From contig NW_024041262.1 in assembly GCF_014851395.1 (NCBI RefSeq), positions 13,537,252 through 13,601,251 on the forward strand: DNA of 64,000 nucleotides, written 5' to 3'. A program made the translations under genes and the position numbers. Numbering within the stretch: position 1 is the first letter of the stretch; every line of letters starts with the position of its first letter. Under the pieces are notes generated by a model, which made no database searches, had not been told where the DNA came from, and was given only the letters and a program-made list of their open reading frames with translations. This document shows positions 50,627 through 63,000 of this stretch, in pieces. This DNA comes from Micropterus salmoides (lineage: Eukaryota; Chordata; Actinopteri; Centrarchiformes; Centrarchidae).

Positions 50627-52079
50627 AATAATATTAAAAAAATATTTTGCCACTAAGGATTCTAAGTCATTTGATTTAACATTAGAATATAGAGCGGTGT
50701 GTTTTCCTGTTGATCATTTTCAGGGTTGCTTCTTTACTGTTTTTTCTAAGCTGTTTGTTTGAGCTGTTTCGTTCTTATCAACCCTGCCAGTCTTCTTACA
50801 GGTAAAGATACATGAGTGAATAAATTAATAAATGTGTCTCCCCTGTTGAAGAACTTGTGAAGTGACCTTTCCACGGAGACCTGACCTGAAACCAGAGTCC
50901 CGCAATGTTGATGGTAATGGCGTGTGTGCCTATGTTGATATTCTCTGTGTGTATACAGTCATGTCTGTTCTTCCGTTTAGCATGAAGTCCGTGTGACTGT
51001 GTAAAACATGTTTGCTAGATCAATAATAAAAAGCATTAATTTCAAAGTGTTTTTGTTGCTCTATTGGTGTATTAGAGCAGACATTCAAGGGACTTTTGGG
51101 GGCGGCTGTGTGAACAGGCCTTTGTATTGATCAGATTTGAGCAGACACAGTTGGGTTTAACACACTGGGGTAAAAAATGAGCTTCAGGCTGCTGACTGTC
51201 AATGCAGCCCATTATGCGTCCAGAGACACACAGATTCGGCTGATATAAGTACATGCGCTCACAGGGACAATAGTAACCTGTTGAATTGAGCCCATCATCT
51301 CGACTTTGTTTTCAAAGTTATAGTTTTACAGCCAGAATTTTAGATATACTCACTTTGTATCGTATTTATTTATTTTTTTTAAATAAAAGTGGTTCTTTTC
51401 CTTAGGTAATCTACTTGATTTTGTTTGGTGTTTTTTGCTCTCCCAAATGTGTTTCTCTTTTTTGAGTAAATTGTATGTTGCAGTAAATACACTGTGTATT
51501 CTGACTTCAAATGCAGGTGTAGTTCACTTTTGTTTCTAGGATATACTCTCTTCCAATATGTGGCTTTTCCATGTTGTGTCAAGGTGACCAAAGTGTCTTC
51601 AGTCTGGGCAGCAAAAGGGTTCAAAGGCTTTCAAGTGGATGTTGGTTGAATTGGAAAGTTGATGTAGGCATAAATCAATAAAACCCCCTTTTAGTTGTCA
51701 GGTTTGTCTTCTGATGCCAATAATATTTCTATTCTTTTAGAATATTATGTATGTGTTCAAGAAAGTGTAGCCTCTAAAATCATTATTGGTTTGTGCAAGA
51801 AACTAAAGATTGTGTTGTGTGTCTCCTAGATTTGAGTTACTGCTCTCACTGATGATCATGCTGCCATGACTGAGACAATGCTGCCCCCTGTTGAGCTGAA
51901 GACTGTCCTCCTGTCAGAAATCACAACTGTAGACAATCTACAGTCTTTTAAGGGAAGCATCAAATTCTACTAATTGTTACAATTAAATTCTTCTCTTTGA
52001 AAAAGGATAATAAGTATGCCTAGGTATTTAGAGATTCAAATATTTGGGCTTCTAACAATGCTTACTTTCAGGGATTATC

Positions 52080-52450
52080 ACTGATGGTTAATAAATAATT
52101 TACTGATGTGTAATCACTTTCAAGAGTATGTAAAACAAGTTATTGGTTGCCAGATTGTAAAAGCAAAATCGTGTTTATCCTCCTCCAGCCTGTCTTGCTG
52201 CATGCCATGTCATTACTTGATGTATTGCCTACTAAAATTTTGGTCTGAATGCACTGCAGCTCCTTTCCAGAGGGTGGGTTAAACAGTCCCTTGGAGGGGT
52301 CTTGCTGAAAAATTACAAATAGCTAAAAAGCAATGCCATTGCCGACAACCTGGCAACCCAAAAACTGTCCTTATTTATTCTTTATTAACTAACTGATCTA
52401 TATGTGTACAACGCATTAATAAAGCTATTAGTTACAACACCAAAATCTTT
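52080..52450 (+). repeat. Second copy of composite repeat family C
   Basis: Begins with GGTTAATAAATAATTTACTG, contains GGTTGCCAGATTGTAAAAGC and the inverted GACAACCTGGCAACCC, and ends with GCATTAATAAAGCTATTAGTT. The order matches 28380-28760. Confidence 0.5.
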
Positions 52451-54389
52451 AATAGATCTCACGTTTCACTGATGGGCATCACTGAGGTGACTCAGTAGTG
52501 AATGAAGTTTGCAACTAAAAAATAGCAGGAAACAAAATGTGCTTTAAAAATGTCCCTTTTCCTTGTGATATCCACATATACAGTAGTTTGTCATCTAGTC
52601 ATACCTCACCTGCCCACCAGGCACCCTCAGCAGGTTTCTCTCCTCCATTGATCACCTGACATCTCTTGTCATCAGTCTCCTGCCTCCACAGCTGCTGTTC
52701 CTCAGCCCCTTCATAAAGGACAGTTTTCCAAATGCTTTTTGCCAGATTTCTGTCTGGCAGCCAGCCATTCCTGCTTCCTCCTCTGCCTGTTGCTGATGTC
52801 CTGCCTGCCTGCTGGTTTTTGGAGTTGTTTGTCTGATCCTCCTTGCCTGTGACCAACTGTAAGCATCATCCTAACCTTTCTTTTAATCCTTTCTGTTGCG
52901 TCATATGTCTGCGTTTGGGTCCAGTTATGTGACGCCAGCTACCAAGAACTGCTGCTTGCAATATGTGTGCTGCCAGACCTACAGGCACACTAACAATCTA
53001 TCAAAAGGATTTGGGCATCTATCTATCTTGTATTTGTCTTTTAGGACAAAGATGCTCTCCACTGATGTTTTTCTGACCACTTTTATTTTTTTCTTTTAAA
53101 ACCTGATGGTTTTACGACGTGTGTGTTGTTGTTTTTTTCTAACTTTGAAGCACTTAGTAACATGGACTTGCTCTGGAAATAAAGAGTATTACGATTTAAT
53201 CCATTGACTGTGATAGTACAGTATTTTTTTTGTAGAAACTTCACTTCTGGCTTAATCTGTCAACATTTTAAAGAATGCGTGCATGTATAGATTTCAACAT
53301 GAGTCATTTCTATATTATCTATACTTTACTCACCGGCAAATACAGCAGTTTGCTTGTTTTTTAAATGTTCTTCTTTTTTACTTCAGTCAGACGCACAGAC
53401 GTATTATCAGTAAAATGTTATTATGCACCAAACTGAAATTACTCATTATGTAAAAAGATTTCTCACTGTTATATCATAACTTGTGAGCAGAATGTTTGAT
53501 ATTTGTTGAGGTTGAGCTAATTTTAACAACAATAGTTTAATCTAACAGTAAAGTGTGTTTTTTAAAGTGATATGTTTTGTATAATAGTGAATGTGTAACT
53601 ACTGTAATGATAAATTTTTGAATCGGTAACCGCTTTTGTTCCGCTCAGTCAGTTCACTCAGTAGATGAAGACTCTTCCACTGTAGTGTTGTTAGTATATT
53701 CTCAAAATTACCCAGTGATTTCATATCAGCACTATGCACAGAGAGCAACCACGACAGTGACCGTTATAGCAACTCTGGCTCTCAAATCTTAGTGTCAAAC
53801 CTCTTTCACTGGACTTTAATTGATATATACTGTATATTATATTTGATTTTGTTAGCAACATTATTGCCATGCAGTGCCTTGATTTCATTCTGTAATTACT
53901 TGCACATAAAACAGAAATCACCCACCAAATTTTGATTGATGTGTTTGAATCCTACTGAGAGGGTGTCTAAGGCATGCTCCCAAAACTTTAAAAATAGAAG
54001 GTTTATTGTTTGACAGTAATGGTTAACTGACCACTATTGTCTTATTGAAAAGGAATTAACGTGTAACGCCATATGAAGGCTGGAAGAAAAACACTTTGTC
54101 GACTCTGTTGTATGTCATGTAAATAAAGGGGATCTTACTTTCACAATTATCCTTAGTGCCACCTACACAAATACTTTGAAGTGTATTATACACAACGTAG
54201 GATTAAGCTTCACTGTCACCCGACTCCTCAGAAAAACAATCCCATCAAGCAGACTCAAAGAAGTGTTACATCTGAAGATCACATGTCCCAATTAACTCCT
54301 ATTTCCCAGCCTCACTGTCTCTACATGTATGAGCTTGGTGGCTTATTATACTCATAACCTGCTGCAGTAGGATCGTCCCTTGTGTGAAC

Positions 54390-54573
54390 CAGATGTGGAT
54401 GGCTGATAGCATCCCTGTGACCCTTGTCTATATTTACTGACAGTGAAATAGACAGTTATGTGCTTGATACCTGAAAGACACAAGATCATTTGAGGTTTTC
54501 CTCAAATTTAGGGAAAGTGTCAATAATAACAATAGCAATAATATGTTGAAGATGTAATGTAAAGTAAAGATAA
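54390..54573 (+). promoter_or_regulatory. Candidate erythroid-type regulatory motifs upstream of slc4a1
   Basis: CAGATG at 54390-54395 is followed after exactly nine bases by GATA at 54405-54408 (TGATAG), the spacing of the TAL1/GATA1 composite site. A second WGATAR match, AGATAA, is at 54568-54573. Both lie within about 410 bp of the proposed slc4a1 start codon, and AE1 is GATA1-dependent in erythroid cells. Such short motifs also occur by chance. Confidence 0.35.
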
Positions 54574-54797
54574 GTAAAATCTCAAAACCAGTGGCAAAAT
54601 ACAATGTGAAGGTTAAATAATGAGACATGACTGTATGGGAGTTAAAGCAGTCTGTGACGGTTTGTGTCATTGGGATATTGTGAAACTGAGACTTGGGACC
54701 TGTTGTTGACTGTTTTTAAGGATGAATGACATGCTGCTATGTGTTACAGGTGATTGACATTACTGCTGACAACAGGAGACACAGGATTTGGGATACA

Positions 54798-54824
54798 ATG
54801 GCCTCTGATTTGTTGCTCAAGACT
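54798..54824 (+). CDS. slc4a1: slc4a1 coding exon 1 (proposed start)
   Basis: The sequence reads MASDLLLKT and ends at a gtgagt donor, phase 0. The ATG has a strong Kozak context (A at -3, G at +4). A plausible acceptor (gtgttacag) lies at 54741-54749, so this may be the second exon with a noncoding first exon upstream. The frame stays open through that acceptor to another ATG at 54726 in weak context, preceded by an in-frame TGA. The nine-residue start is supported by phase and context only, as this part of the family is poorly conserved. Confidence 0.6.
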
Positions 54825-56978
54825 GTGAGTGGAAACGCACTCACACACACATGCACACAAACTTAATGATGGCATCCAAGTTCAGACAGAGGTCATTTTG
54901 GAAATTATTGAATGTAAAGGGGAATTCCACAGATTAAACACTATACAGCCTGTGAAAACAGTTGTATAATGTACTTGGTGGCTCTGGATGAGCTCTGAAA
55001 AATCTGAGAAAATGACTCAAGTGACATCACTTTAAATTTCAGCTTCATTCTGGGAAGTTGAATTGTGGTTTAATACATAGACGTAACACAGTCTTGGTAA
55101 CACTTTATAATAAAGCCTGCTTTTTACAGGTTAATTTTCTTATATGTATCGGGTAACACTAAAGTACATATTGGTGCTTTTTGGAGGAAATACCGATTCC
55201 AAATGGATTTATAAAAAAAAAATAAAAATAAGAGTATAATTTAGTTTTCTTTTTGTCCCTTGTTCCCCATGGTCTTGTTTTCTTCTTCTATACCTACATT
55301 TAAGTAGCAATAGGAACCAGTCGTTATCTTCTTGGTACCTGATTCAGACAACACAATTACACTGTAAAGGTGGGCTGTATTATTAAATGTTGCTATATTA
55401 TTTTATTTTGTTGTTTTAATTTTTTTCTCAATCTATTAAATTCTTGTGCTCTGGGTGTAACCCCTAGTATGATCAGTGTTTATTGCACATATGTACATAT
55501 TTTTCTGTCATTAAAAACGTAAAGAAGAGCTGATCAGGCCTAAATGGCCGAAAGCTTGTCAATGTACTGTGTTTTGTAAACTGCATTGTGAGTGAAGTAG
55601 GATCCAGCGTTTATTTAGAGCTTTATCTAAACTAGGGATTTAGGATAGGATATCTCGGCCTCAGCTGCTTCTATTTTCACCATTTTATGCTGTTACATCT
55701 GTCTCTTGTGAGTTTGTGCTGATCAGACAGCATTGTGCAGTTTCCTTGTATTGGGGGGTACCAGGGGGTCCGGAAACCAGTCAGCATCTGGTGTGACCAC
55801 CATTTGCCTCACGCAGTGCAACACATCTCCTTCGCATAGAGTTGATCAGGGTGTTGATGGTGGTCTGTGGAATGTTGGTCGACTCCTCTTCAATGGGTGT
55901 GCGACGTTGCAGTCAGGTCAAGAGCCTGATGAGGACGATGAGCATGCAGATGAGCTTCCCTGAGACGGTTCCTGACAGTTTGTGAAGAAATTCTTTGGTT
56001 ATATAAACCGATAGTTGCAGCAGCTGTCCGGGTGACTGGTCTCAGATGATCTTGGAGGTGAAGCTGCTGAATATGGAGGTCCTGGGATGGTGTGGTTACA
56101 CGTGGTGTGCGGTTGTGAAGCAGGTTAAATGTACTGCCAAATTCTCTGAAACGCCTTTGAAGACGGCTTATGGTGGAGAAATGAACATTCAATTCACAGG
56201 CAACAGCTCTGGTGGACATTCCTGCAGTCAACATGCCAATTGCACGCTCCCTCAAAACTTGCAACATCTGTGTCATTGTGCTGTGATGGAACTGCCTTTT
56301 ATTGTGGCCAGCCTATGGCACACCTGTGCAATACCCATGTTGTCTGATCAGCATCTTCATATGCCACAACTGTGAGGTGGATGGATTAACTCGGCAAAAA
56401 AGAAGTGCTCACTAACACAGATTTTGGCAGATTTGTGAACAATATTTGAGAGAAACAGGCCTTTTGTGTACATAGAGAAAGTCTTAGATCTTTGAGTTCA
56501 GCTCATGATGAATGGGGGCAAAAACAAAAGTGTTGCGTTTATAATTTTGTTAAGTGTACATCACTGGAATAACCCTTTAATGAATGTCAACAAACATACA
56601 AATGTCACCAAAGAATGAAAAATTGGGTTTCGATATGGTCAAATGTGGTTCCATCGTGTTTTGTATTCTAACAGAACAAAAGTGAAGAGGAGTGCTCCAC
56701 TTACATCCCAAACGAGATGTTGACCATCGTGAAGGGAGAGGAAGAAGAGAAGACGGAAGCCGACTTAGTCCAAGGTTTCACTCCCTATCCCAATGGTGTT
56801 GAAGGTGAGCGTGCAGGCCATCCAAGCCTTTGTTGTCCTCCAAACACAGACATTAAATGTGATAAGATGATGGTAGGATAATGACACAGTGCGACTGGTT
56901 TTCTGCACATACCAAGCCATTGTATTTACTGTCAATATTATGGGTGAGACCAGAACACATGTGCGTGTCCGTGTGTCC

Positions 56979-57011
<33 letters not shown>

Positions 57012-60000
57012 TGATGTGTATTGGACCCACCCTTTATCAGGCAGCATGCTTCTTTAAAAAGGTGGTGTTTATAAAGTCATGCTTTGTCCCTGCTGTCGGC
57101 TTGGTGAGTGCCTGCAGGAGGTAAGTGTCACCTTTTATGCTACAGTTATGAATGGTGTGCAGTAATACAAGTAAAGCTATGGCATGAAAAATATGGGAGC
57201 AGGGCACTTCTTGGAAACTGCACACTTTATGCACTAGGATGATTTTTAAAGATTAGTGCAGTATTTTCTGTTTTGTCATACTGAAATTATGCCTGAACTA
57301 CAAAGCTTTGCAAACACAAGAAAGTAAGACACTGAAGCTTGTAGATTTCGTGCATTAATAATGTGGGACAACGGAGGATGAAATTTAACATAGCAATAGT
57401 AAGGAGGCTCAGTGATCAGTGGAACCGATAAAGCCTGAGAGGAAACATATCTTCAAGGCTCATATATGACAGGTCCATTTTGAGTTACGATAATACATAA
57501 GAGTTGCTCAGATATAATGCTGCAACCTCAGGTGAGTTAAAAGAAGGTCCAACTGACACAAACAAATTGAGCAACATGAAAACAAAATGTCTGAATTTGC
57601 CGTCTAAATGTATCCTCCCAAATGCATTATTGACTATAACAAAAAAATTGCCTTTTTGCAAATTGGACATACACATTGCTTTTTGAAACATCTACAAATA
57701 TGTGCAGGTTAGACTGCATAAACATCTTTGCAAAGCAGATAAAGTTACTAACATATTGTCATCTCATCTCGAGACACTTGGCACTTTACAGGAATGTATA
57801 AAGATGTACTTGCAGACATGAACCTATGTGTGCACACTTCATTTACACCTACTCATATAATATTATGTATAGTTATTCATTGTACATGTAAGAAGGTGCA
57901 TTTGTACTTCACACATACACACACACACGCACACAGATGAGTGTAGACAGCATCTAGTCAGTCTCATCTGAATCTTCCACCCCTTTGCTCAGCTGTATTT
58001 TGGAAATAAATCATTCTGTTGTCACAGACAACTTCAGTGCCCTGGTCCAATCTGAGATAAAATGGAAACTCTGGAGATATCTTACACAAGACTGAGGTCA
58101 TTTGCCAACTACAACCTAAATCAATATTTCCCATACAATTTATGTCTTTGTTGCAAATTAAAAAAAATTAATTCTGTAATTTAATTGTAATTAATGTAAT
58201 TCTTGTTCACTAGCTGGCAAAGCTTTGAACAAGCAAAGTAAAGAAGGACTTTTTTGATAGCAGAAAACCCCCCAAATGCACTAAGATTTTACTTTAAAAT
58301 GTGTGAAAAAATTTCTCTGCTGAGTGACAGAGTGTGATTTTAACTGCATCCACGATGTCTGTTTCAGCTGCCTGGAACATCAACGCCGACCCCAGTGCAC
58401 AGTGTCAGGTAAGAGGCACAGACACACACCCACGCTGTATGTCCACTGCAGGCACACGACATGTATTGACAGTCCAAACATGTCTAAGGCGATCCATCAT
58501 TCATGTCCACATTGGAAACTAGCAGTGGCAGTGAGCCTGGACAACCACCATGTTTACCTTATGGACTCAAAGTGTCACCCGGACATCACCTTTCCACTTT
58601 AGCCTGATCCAAGAGGACAAAAATGACAGTAGATTTGTGTGATACTTGTGAGTTAGTGAAGCATGAACGTGACTTTATCTGACCCTCCTCTGAAGAGAGG
58701 ACATCTGTCTAAGGGACCATAAGGATACAAAGTGACTTGTCTATTGCTCTCTGCACCTACAAGTATAACCCAAGCTCAGGAATATTCAGTAAGGTTTGTT
58801 TAAAGTCTTATTGGTCATTCTTTCTCTTTTATTGTGCTCACTGCAAATTACTTTGACTTAACTGAATAACTAAATACCTGAAATAAAAATGCAAATAGTA
58901 ACATCATTTACACAGTAACAGAATACAGGCATCTCATCACATAATCTTTTATGTGGCTTCCTAACTCTCGTTTTTACCAGAAGAGATTTCCCGATTTTTA
59001 CCAGCCGTTATTTCCATTTTAACTCTGTTGTGCACAATTTATTTTAATTTATTAAATTTTTGTGAATAGTCTTTATTTGTGTTTATTTTATTAATATTCT
59101 TCTCCTGCCTTGGCACCTCATTGTTTTAGCAAAGGTTCTCGGTTTGGCTTTGTTGTTTTTACTGTAAAGCACCTTGTAACTGTGTTTATAAAAGTGTGTT
59201 ATTTTAAGTTAATTATGACCTTTTGACCTTGATTATTTTAAATAAAACATTATACATGTAGACTACTTTATAATCCATCATCTGCATTACGACTACAGAT
59301 ACGTCTGGATATTAGTATATAATAGTAGTAATAATGTAGTATAAGTATGTAGTGTACTCATCTTATTTAGAGACGACTTAAAGGACATAATATGAGGTTT
59401 CAGCATCCTGAGTTAGTCAAATCAAGAGTGTATCTACCAAAAATTACAGCTGTTTTAGCACCAAATTCCCTCTTTGTGTTTCCCTGGATGATGTTGAGCT
59501 GCAGTGGACGGACAACAAGAAAAAGATGGAATTTTATTCTAAATAGAGACATGAGGAATAATTACAGCAACTGTTCAATGTGCATACTTAAAATAATGTG
59601 AATCTTTAGCCTAACAGAACTTACATTTCTTAATTTAAAATCTTTTTGTACTTTCTATTTTCCCTCTAATTCAGGTCACATAGAAACAAAATATATTCAA
59701 CTCACAGTACACACACTGACAGGTAAGAGGTGGACAGTGAAACCACAGTTGGTCATCACATGCTCAAGCTGTACGTGTGGGAGGTGCAAGTTTAATAATC
59801 CACCTGACCTGTCCAGATTGTTCCCTCTCTGTCTCTGTGTCCCTCATTTATGACCATATCAGTCAGTGCTTACTTCTAATTTTTCTGCTGTGCCCGCAGA
59901 GGTACGTGGCGCTGAAGGAGCTAATGAAGGACCAGAAGCAGGAGACCTACTGGCAGGAGACGGGCCGATGGGGGGGCTACGAGGAGAGCTTCGACCCTCA

Positions 60001-63000
60001 GACCGGGGTGTGGGCGTCCTCGCACATCTCCTACCTCACCTTCAAGAGCCTCATCCAGCTCCGACGCACCATGAACACAGGTCAGGGAGGAAAATCATCA
60101 TCATCATGTATATATATATATATATATATATATCTATGTATACATATATATATATGATAAATTTTCCTTTATATATACTGTATATACAAATGAATCTGTC
60201 TATTTAGAATAATTTTCAGTGCTTCAAGTATATTTTGTCAAACACAGCTTAGATAGAATTTTGAGTTACTTGTACTTTTACTCCACTACTTAAAGAAGGA
60301 AATATTATACACCAATATTTTTACAGTCCTTAACATAAATAAACAGCTTTAAATATTTTGCAGATTCAGATTATTACAAAATAAAATCAGCATTTATATT
60401 ATGAGGAATTCTTATAGATTAAACAGCCGAGTAGAACAAAAACTAATCAAAACTTTACCAGCAATATATTACAATACATTTGAATTCTGCATACTGAGTA
60501 CTTTTTTGGCACACAATTTATATTTTGTTGCTAATATTTGTCTACTTTAAGATGTCTGAATGCATGACGTGTACTTGTAACAGAGAAATTCTACATTGTG
60601 GTATTAGAAGATTTCTGTAACTGTAAGGGTCACACATCGATGATTAGAGTATAATTCAATAAATGCTTTTATTTATTTCATTCTCACTGTAATTCAGTTG
60701 TATACAAATTACATAACTCTCAAAACAAATTTTAGCATCAGATTCTCATATTCTTGTCGTTGTTGTATCATTGTTGTCTAGGTACAAGCTACTGAGATAC
60801 AGATACAAGAAAATACATTACTAACTTGCCTACTTCCCTACATTTTCTCTGACAGTATGTTTCACCCCGTTGGAGTGCCAAAAAGAAACACTTAAACTGC
60901 AGCAAGTTCTGGCATTCTCAGCGCTTCCTTTTACCTCTCATTTTGTCTGAACCACCCCTCAAACCACAAGCGCACCACTCTCCTTTTCATAATCATCTCT
61001 GAATATTTTCCAATGTGTTTCTTTGTCAAGGTGTGATGATTTTCAACTGCGACGAGAGGACCCTGACCGGCATCGCTGAGAAGATGGTCAGTGAGATGGT
61101 TAACAAGAAGGAAATCAGGCCTGGAGACCAGGAAGGAGTGCTGAGATCTCTGCTTCAGAATCGCAGGTCTTCTCCGTTACATCACACAACAGTGACTTGG
61201 GTCCAATCCCCATTGCCCTTCATAACCCACTGTGACATATCTAAATGAAAATAGATTGAAAACATCATCATCCATTTTACAAAGATATTTTATTCTTTTG
61301 TCAAGCACTCATTTGTCATTTGGTCAGATTCTTTTGTTTTTCTGTTGCCAGAATTTATCCATTTAACTTTTCAGTGTTATCCTCTGTGATTGTAACTTAC
61401 TTTAGTCTAAATATTGTCTCTCCACACTTCCAAATATGTAAGATCCTTTTATCAGAAGAAGAAAGGATTTTCTGGTGAAAACTAAATACCTAATTGTGAT
61501 TTATTGAATTTTCTTCATGAACACAGTCAAATTCTAAGAAATTTAAGCATAAACAAAGGAAACAGTGAAACAGCTGGTCTGGCTCTGTCCAAAGGTAACA
61601 AAATCAGCCTACCATCACCTCTAAAGCTCACTAATTACAGGGCCAGGTAACCAGTGGAGACTCCAGAAAGTCCAACAAAGAGTCAAACTATTCCTTTAAA
61701 AAAATGTTGATGTCATGTAAATTCCCGTAAATATTACCGAGACCCCAGTGTCCTCAATTTTATTTTGTTCAATTACTACTGTGCGTGGTTTCATTGTCTG
61801 TCGTCCGAGCAACTCAGTCTTCAATCTGACAAAAACAAGCCAATGACACGTGCCGTTTTCTCCCTCCAGCCAATCAGATGATCCAGAGAGACAAGCCTTG
61901 ACTGATGGGGTGGACCTGCAGACGTTTTCAGTCAAAGAAAGGGTAAGTCGTTCCCCTGATTAGATCATCCATCTGAACGTATCATTGATGATAACATGGC
62001 CTGATGTCATGACAATGGTGAGAAGATGGCAGTGATCTTCATGGTGAAAGGGACTTTTGGCACACTTAGAAAGTTGTTCAGAGGAGTAAAGGCTTTTGAG
62101 GACTCTATTTTTGGGTTTCTTTTTAGCTGCATTCATTCCATCAATCTAATATTTTTTTGCTCAAATTTATGACTTCCTAAATTCTCATGGATGAGGTGAT
62201 TCACAATTTTTGAAAAACCTTTTTATTAGGTATGTTACAGCATATCAAAAGGCATTCCCAGCAATCAGCTAGGCTAAAGTCAAGCCCTACCTAGTTTGTT
62301 GCAGCCCACATGTTGGCCTTTGTCATGGCTCAAAAACTGAAACATCTTGAACCGGAGCATCTGCAGATTAATTCCATACTTGATATGTTATGATCTACTA
62401 AAGGCAGGCACGATACGAGATTATTAAATCCATGTTTTTACTATCTTCACGGCCATCTTGACTCTAACGGAGCTGGGAGTTTTGAGGGACAAATGAGTAA
62501 GATTCAACTCTTCTTTCTTATTTGGGAGGGGAAAGGGTGGTAGGGAGGGGTTTTATTGTGTGTAGTTTATTACAACAAAAATGTTCTAAATAAATGATGA
62601 ATGATTAAAATTCAGAAGTTTGGACATATTGTCCATTTTATTGTTTTTGTTTTATTTATTGTAATGTCCTTCAGGAGACAAAAAAAGTGCAAAAGTGCTA
62701 ATTCACAGATTTGATTTAAATAGATTGTTTAAACCCTCTGCTGTCATTTTTAAGACAAGATCCACTTTAAAAATGCCATTTAAAAAAATATATTGATAAT
62801 GATGATCATGAGAAAGTCTGGTGTTTGCTCACTAGGTCTGCTCATTCTCTGTTGTTTTAGAGAGATGAATCTTACCGCGTTGAGGCCTCCATGGTGCTAG
62901 TAGGTAAGCCCGGGTTTGCATTGCTTTCATTTAGGATCTTGAACACAGAATGTGTGTTTTAACTGACGCATTCGTATGCACATCTTCCTTTGTGTATATG

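Larger units (their letters stand above)
47151..54389. other. Intergenic interval between ngfr and slc4a1
   Basis: No gene recognised. Contains a CA tract, a SINE (50361-50626) and a family C repeat (52080-52450). The block 52600-52925 ends in TCTGCGTTTGGGTCC, a phrase I associate with ends of fish LTR-type repeats; this is weak. Remaining sequence is AT-rich and featureless to me. Confidence 0.55.
56805..59899 (+). other. slc4a1 introns 2 and 3, around small exon 3
   Basis: AT-rich intronic sequence with a GT tract at 56983-57008; only exon 3 (58368-58408) is coding. Other open frames, such as 58324-58602, run across the exon without respecting its splice sites. Confidence 0.7.

Noticed and set aside
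56046..56375. 109-residue plus-strand frame in slc4a1 intron 1
   Set aside because: It is the opposite strand of the Tc1-like transposase remnant.
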